This document shows positions 14,682-16,160 of a DNA stretch of 16,160 nt, in pieces. Position 1 is the stretch's first letter, and each line of letters starts with the position of its first letter. This stretch comes from S143-63 sp964425855 (lineage in GTDB: Archaea; Thermoproteota; Thermoprotei_A; Sulfolobales; Acidilobaceae): assembly GCA_964425855.1 (NCBI GenBank), contig CAYROE010000023.1, forward strand, positions 1 to 16,160, written 5' to 3'. Both the position numbers and the translations under genes were made by a program. The notes beneath the pieces are model-generated. The model ran no database searches and was not told where the DNA came from. It saw only the letters and a list, made by a program, of their open reading frames with translations.

Positions 14682-15212
14682 TCACCCTGTGAATTCTAGA
14701 TATTCTTTTCCTCCTCCTGGCGTGGCGATTGTGACTGTCACTTTGGTGGCTGGATCGGGGGTTGAGGGTAGGATTATTACGATGTCTAGGGTTGTGTTTG
14801 GTTTCCAGGGAGTGGGTGTTGTTGTATTGTATGGTTGTGGATAGTCGCTTGCATCATATATTGACTTGATATACCATCCCGGAGTTGATGTTGTGTTAGT
14901 GTATGCTCCTTGGAAGGATGCGTAGAATATAGCTGTGTTAGTGTTGTTTGTGTATTTGACTATTATGTCGAAGTCATCGTACCGGTATATGAGGTTGCTA
15001 CCAGTGTTGGTTATGTTAATCTCTATTTGTGCAGTGGTATTGTTATAAGTGTAGCTTTCTAGGTTTATGCTGTCGTGTGGAAGCTCTTCAACTATTAATT
15101 GGGCTTTTACCGTGCTTGATAGCATCATCACGGTTATTCCTGCTAGGAAACCTATCATCGTGATTAGCATATAGAAGATTATTGTTGACGCCATTACTGT
15201 GCTCAGACCCAT
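14682..15212 (-). CDS. flaF: Archaellum stator/S-layer-binding protein FlaF (ArlF)
   Basis: FlaF is a monotopic membrane protein whose extracytoplasmic beta-sandwich binds the S-layer and anchors the motor. The 176-residue protein has one N-terminal hydrophobic segment (STVMASTIIFYMLITMIGFL onward, to about residue 30) beginning with the MGLST signature, and then a beta-rich domain. That domain is crowded with N-x-S/T sites (for example NNTTAQ, INITNT, NTTSTP, YNTTTP, PNTTLD), consistent with glycosylation outside the cell. GGGGGTGAG lies close before the ATG. The gene follows flaG by 20 bases. Assignment as FlaF rather than FlaG rests on position just before flaH and the MGxST start; the two are paralogous in shape. 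Confidence 0.85.
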   Translation of the reverse strand: MGLSTVMASTIIFYMLITMIGFLAGITVMMLSSTVKAQLIVEELPHDSINLESYTYNNTTAQIEINITNTGSNLIYRYDDFDIIVKYTNNTNTAIFYASFQGAYTNTTSTPGWYIKSIYDASDYPQPYNTTTPTPWKPNTTLDIVIILPSTPDPATKVTVTIATPGGGKEYLEFTG

Positions 15213-15232
15213 TCCAGCTCACCCCCTCCCCC

Positions 15233-15718
15233 TTATCCAAGGTCTACGACCTCCTCAGAGACGACGCCATTGGGTAGGACTACTTTTATCCTAACCACTG
15301 AAGCGTAATTCTTTGAGGGATTGACATTAAACCGGAGGGTTTCTCCGGGGCTCCATACGTTGTCTTGTTTGTAAAGTTCTGTTATGTTGAAGGTGCCGGG
15401 TGTTGCTGTAGAGTTGTAGTTGTAGTAGTCTAGGCTTTGAGTATAGTTACCAATGTATATGTCGATTTCTTGTATTTCGCTGAAGGGCATTGTTCCAACG
15501 TTTTTGACATATATAAATATTGTATTGTTAACGGTGTCCCGGTATGCATTTACTATCATGAGTCTGACTCCTAGAGCATTCGTTTTCTCTGTTATCATCT
15601 GCGAAAAGAGAGACTGAACATAGCTAAGTTTCCCCAGTACCACGAGTGAGAGTACACTGGCCATCACCACTGATACGACTATGAACACGGCGTGTGCTAC
15701 GGCTGTTGATTCTCCCAT
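15233..15718 (-). CDS. flaG: Archaellum stator protein FlaG (ArlG)
   Basis: FlaG forms a filament-like complex capped by FlaF and is part of the stator that reaches the S-layer. The 161-residue protein has an N-terminal hydrophobic helix (about 7-29) starting MGESTAVAHAVFIVVSVVM, close to the ASETxAHxxLFIA start of euryarchaeal FlaG. Next comes a polar connecting helix (SYVQSLFSQMITEKTNAL) and a beta-sandwich domain with YVKNVGTMPF, the typical strand-turn of this family. It overlaps the end of the gene before it by 22 bases, with GGGGTG near the ATG, so the two are translationally linked. Three to four N-glycosylation sites are visible. Confidence 0.85.
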   Translation of the reverse strand: MGESTAVAHAVFIVVSVVMASVLSLVVLGKLSYVQSLFSQMITEKTNALGVRLMIVNAYRDTVNNTIFIYVKNVGTMPFSEIQEIDIYIGNYTQSLDYYNYNSTATPGTFNITELYKQDNVWSPGETLRFNVNPSKNYASVVRIKVVLPNGVVSEEVVDLG

Positions 15719-16160
15719 GTATCAGCACCCCGTCGCCTCAGTATTGATCTTACTAGTTCCTCGGTGATACTTGCAACATCTAGTCCCAGTTCTTTAGCGA
15801 GGGCTGCTAGTATTGCGATGCTCTCATCTACTCCTAGCTCGTACTTGTAGCTTATTTTTCCGAGTTCTATGATTTTCTCGAGTGTTTCTTTTTGGGTTTC
15901 ATCGATAAGTGAGCTCTTCATCAGTATGTCTGCTAGAGTATGAAGATATTCTGGGGGCACTCTCGATTGTAGCTCGTATACTAGTCTAAGGAGGCTTGCG
16001 AGCTTTTCGAGATTCATTTCTTCCATGCTTTTTGCTGATACTTGTGGTTCTTCTTGTTTAACTGTTTCTTGAGGTCTAGGCTGTAGGATTTCCTGATAAG
16101 TACGAGGCCGGGATTCTCTTGGAGTTTGCTGCTGTGACTGGAGTGGGAGTAGGCTTTGTA
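15697..16160 (-). CDS. Archaellum accessory protein with FlaD/E-like C-terminal domain (partial)
   Basis: The frame is open to the right edge of the window, so 154 C-terminal residues are visible and the N-terminus is missing. The visible start is a low-complexity linker rich in Gln, Pro, Glu and Ser (about 45 residues, for example QSQQQTPRESRP and PRPQETVKQEEP). A compact all-helical domain of about 100 residues then follows (LASLLRLVYELQSRVPPEYLHT onward). Its pattern, helix - R-V - helix with L..L...L - turn ending in IDE - helix ending in LGKI, resembles the FlaD/E domain of euryarchaeal archaella, which helps form the cytoplasmic motor ring. Position directly before flaG is where Sulfolobus has flaX. 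It could be either; internal ATG codons near 16026 are not needed as starts. Confidence 0.6.
   Translation of the reverse strand, partial: QSLLPLQSQQQTPRESRPRTYQEILQPRPQETVKQEEPQVSAKSMEEMNLEKLASLLRLVYELQSRVPPEYLHTLADILMKSSLIDETQKETLEKIIELGKISYKYELGVDESIAILAALAKELGLDVASITEELVRSILRRRGADTWENQQP

Noticed and set aside
1..16160. tRNA genes, rRNA, integrase, transposase or attachment-site duplications
   Set aside because: I looked for cloverleaf-like sequences, transposase or integrase motifs and long direct repeats and saw none; a tRNA and repeat search program would be needed to exclude short ones.

Overview
The window looks like a stretch of chromosome from a hyperthermophilic crenarchaeon, most likely of the order Desulfurococcales. 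Four things point there: an archaellum gene cluster in crenarchaeal order (accessory-flaG-flaF-flaH-flaI-flaJ), a giant surface protein with a tetrabrachion-like stalk, archaeal TATA-box promoters, and GGTGA/GGAGG-type ribosome binding sites. The order-level placement is inference from gene content. Almost everything is on the minus strand, so the biological reading direction is from high to low coordinates.

Right part (16160 to about 10500): the distal part of the archaellum operon. It holds the C-terminal part of an accessory protein with a FlaD/E-like domain (runs off the edge), then FlaG and FlaF (stator/S-layer contact), FlaH (KaiC-like ATP-binding ring), FlaI (motor ATPase) and FlaJ (membrane platform). 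Genes are tightly packed with very strong ribosome binding sites. The filament gene and the operon promoter lie outside the window. Just behind flaJ is a transcription regulator with two HTH/Lrp-like units in one chain, with its own promoter.

Middle (about 9420 to 4320): a von Willebrand A (VWA) protein preceded by a perfect 10-bp inverted repeat and followed by a GC-rich hairpin with a T-tract. Next is a 1280-residue secreted S-layer protein: signal peptide, about 850 residues of beta-rich glycosylation-prone domains, about 360 residues of 11-residue (hendecad) coiled coil, and a C-terminal membrane anchor. Its architecture matches the idea of a canopy held away from the membrane by a stalk, and it sits next to the archaellum genes whose FlaF/FlaG stator must contact that canopy.

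Left part (4320 to 1): a compact minus-strand group encoding an RHH + HTH + PIN fusion (an apparently single-chain antitoxin/toxin-like protein), a VWA protein, a degenerate VWA-like protein and an endonuclease IV homologue. A second small unit follows, with a 108-residue protein of possible thioredoxin-like fold and TrmY, the tRNA pseudouridine-54 N1-methyltransferase. TrmY overlaps tail-to-tail with a small plus-strand gene. That small gene is divergent from a membrane-anchored protein running off the left edge. I saw no RNA gene, CRISPR array, insertion sequence or integrase.

The most interesting points are the hendecad stalk, the RHH-HTH-PIN fusion with a palindrome over its own start codon, the tandem Lrp-like regulator behind flaJ, and the long inverted repeat in front of the VWA gene.
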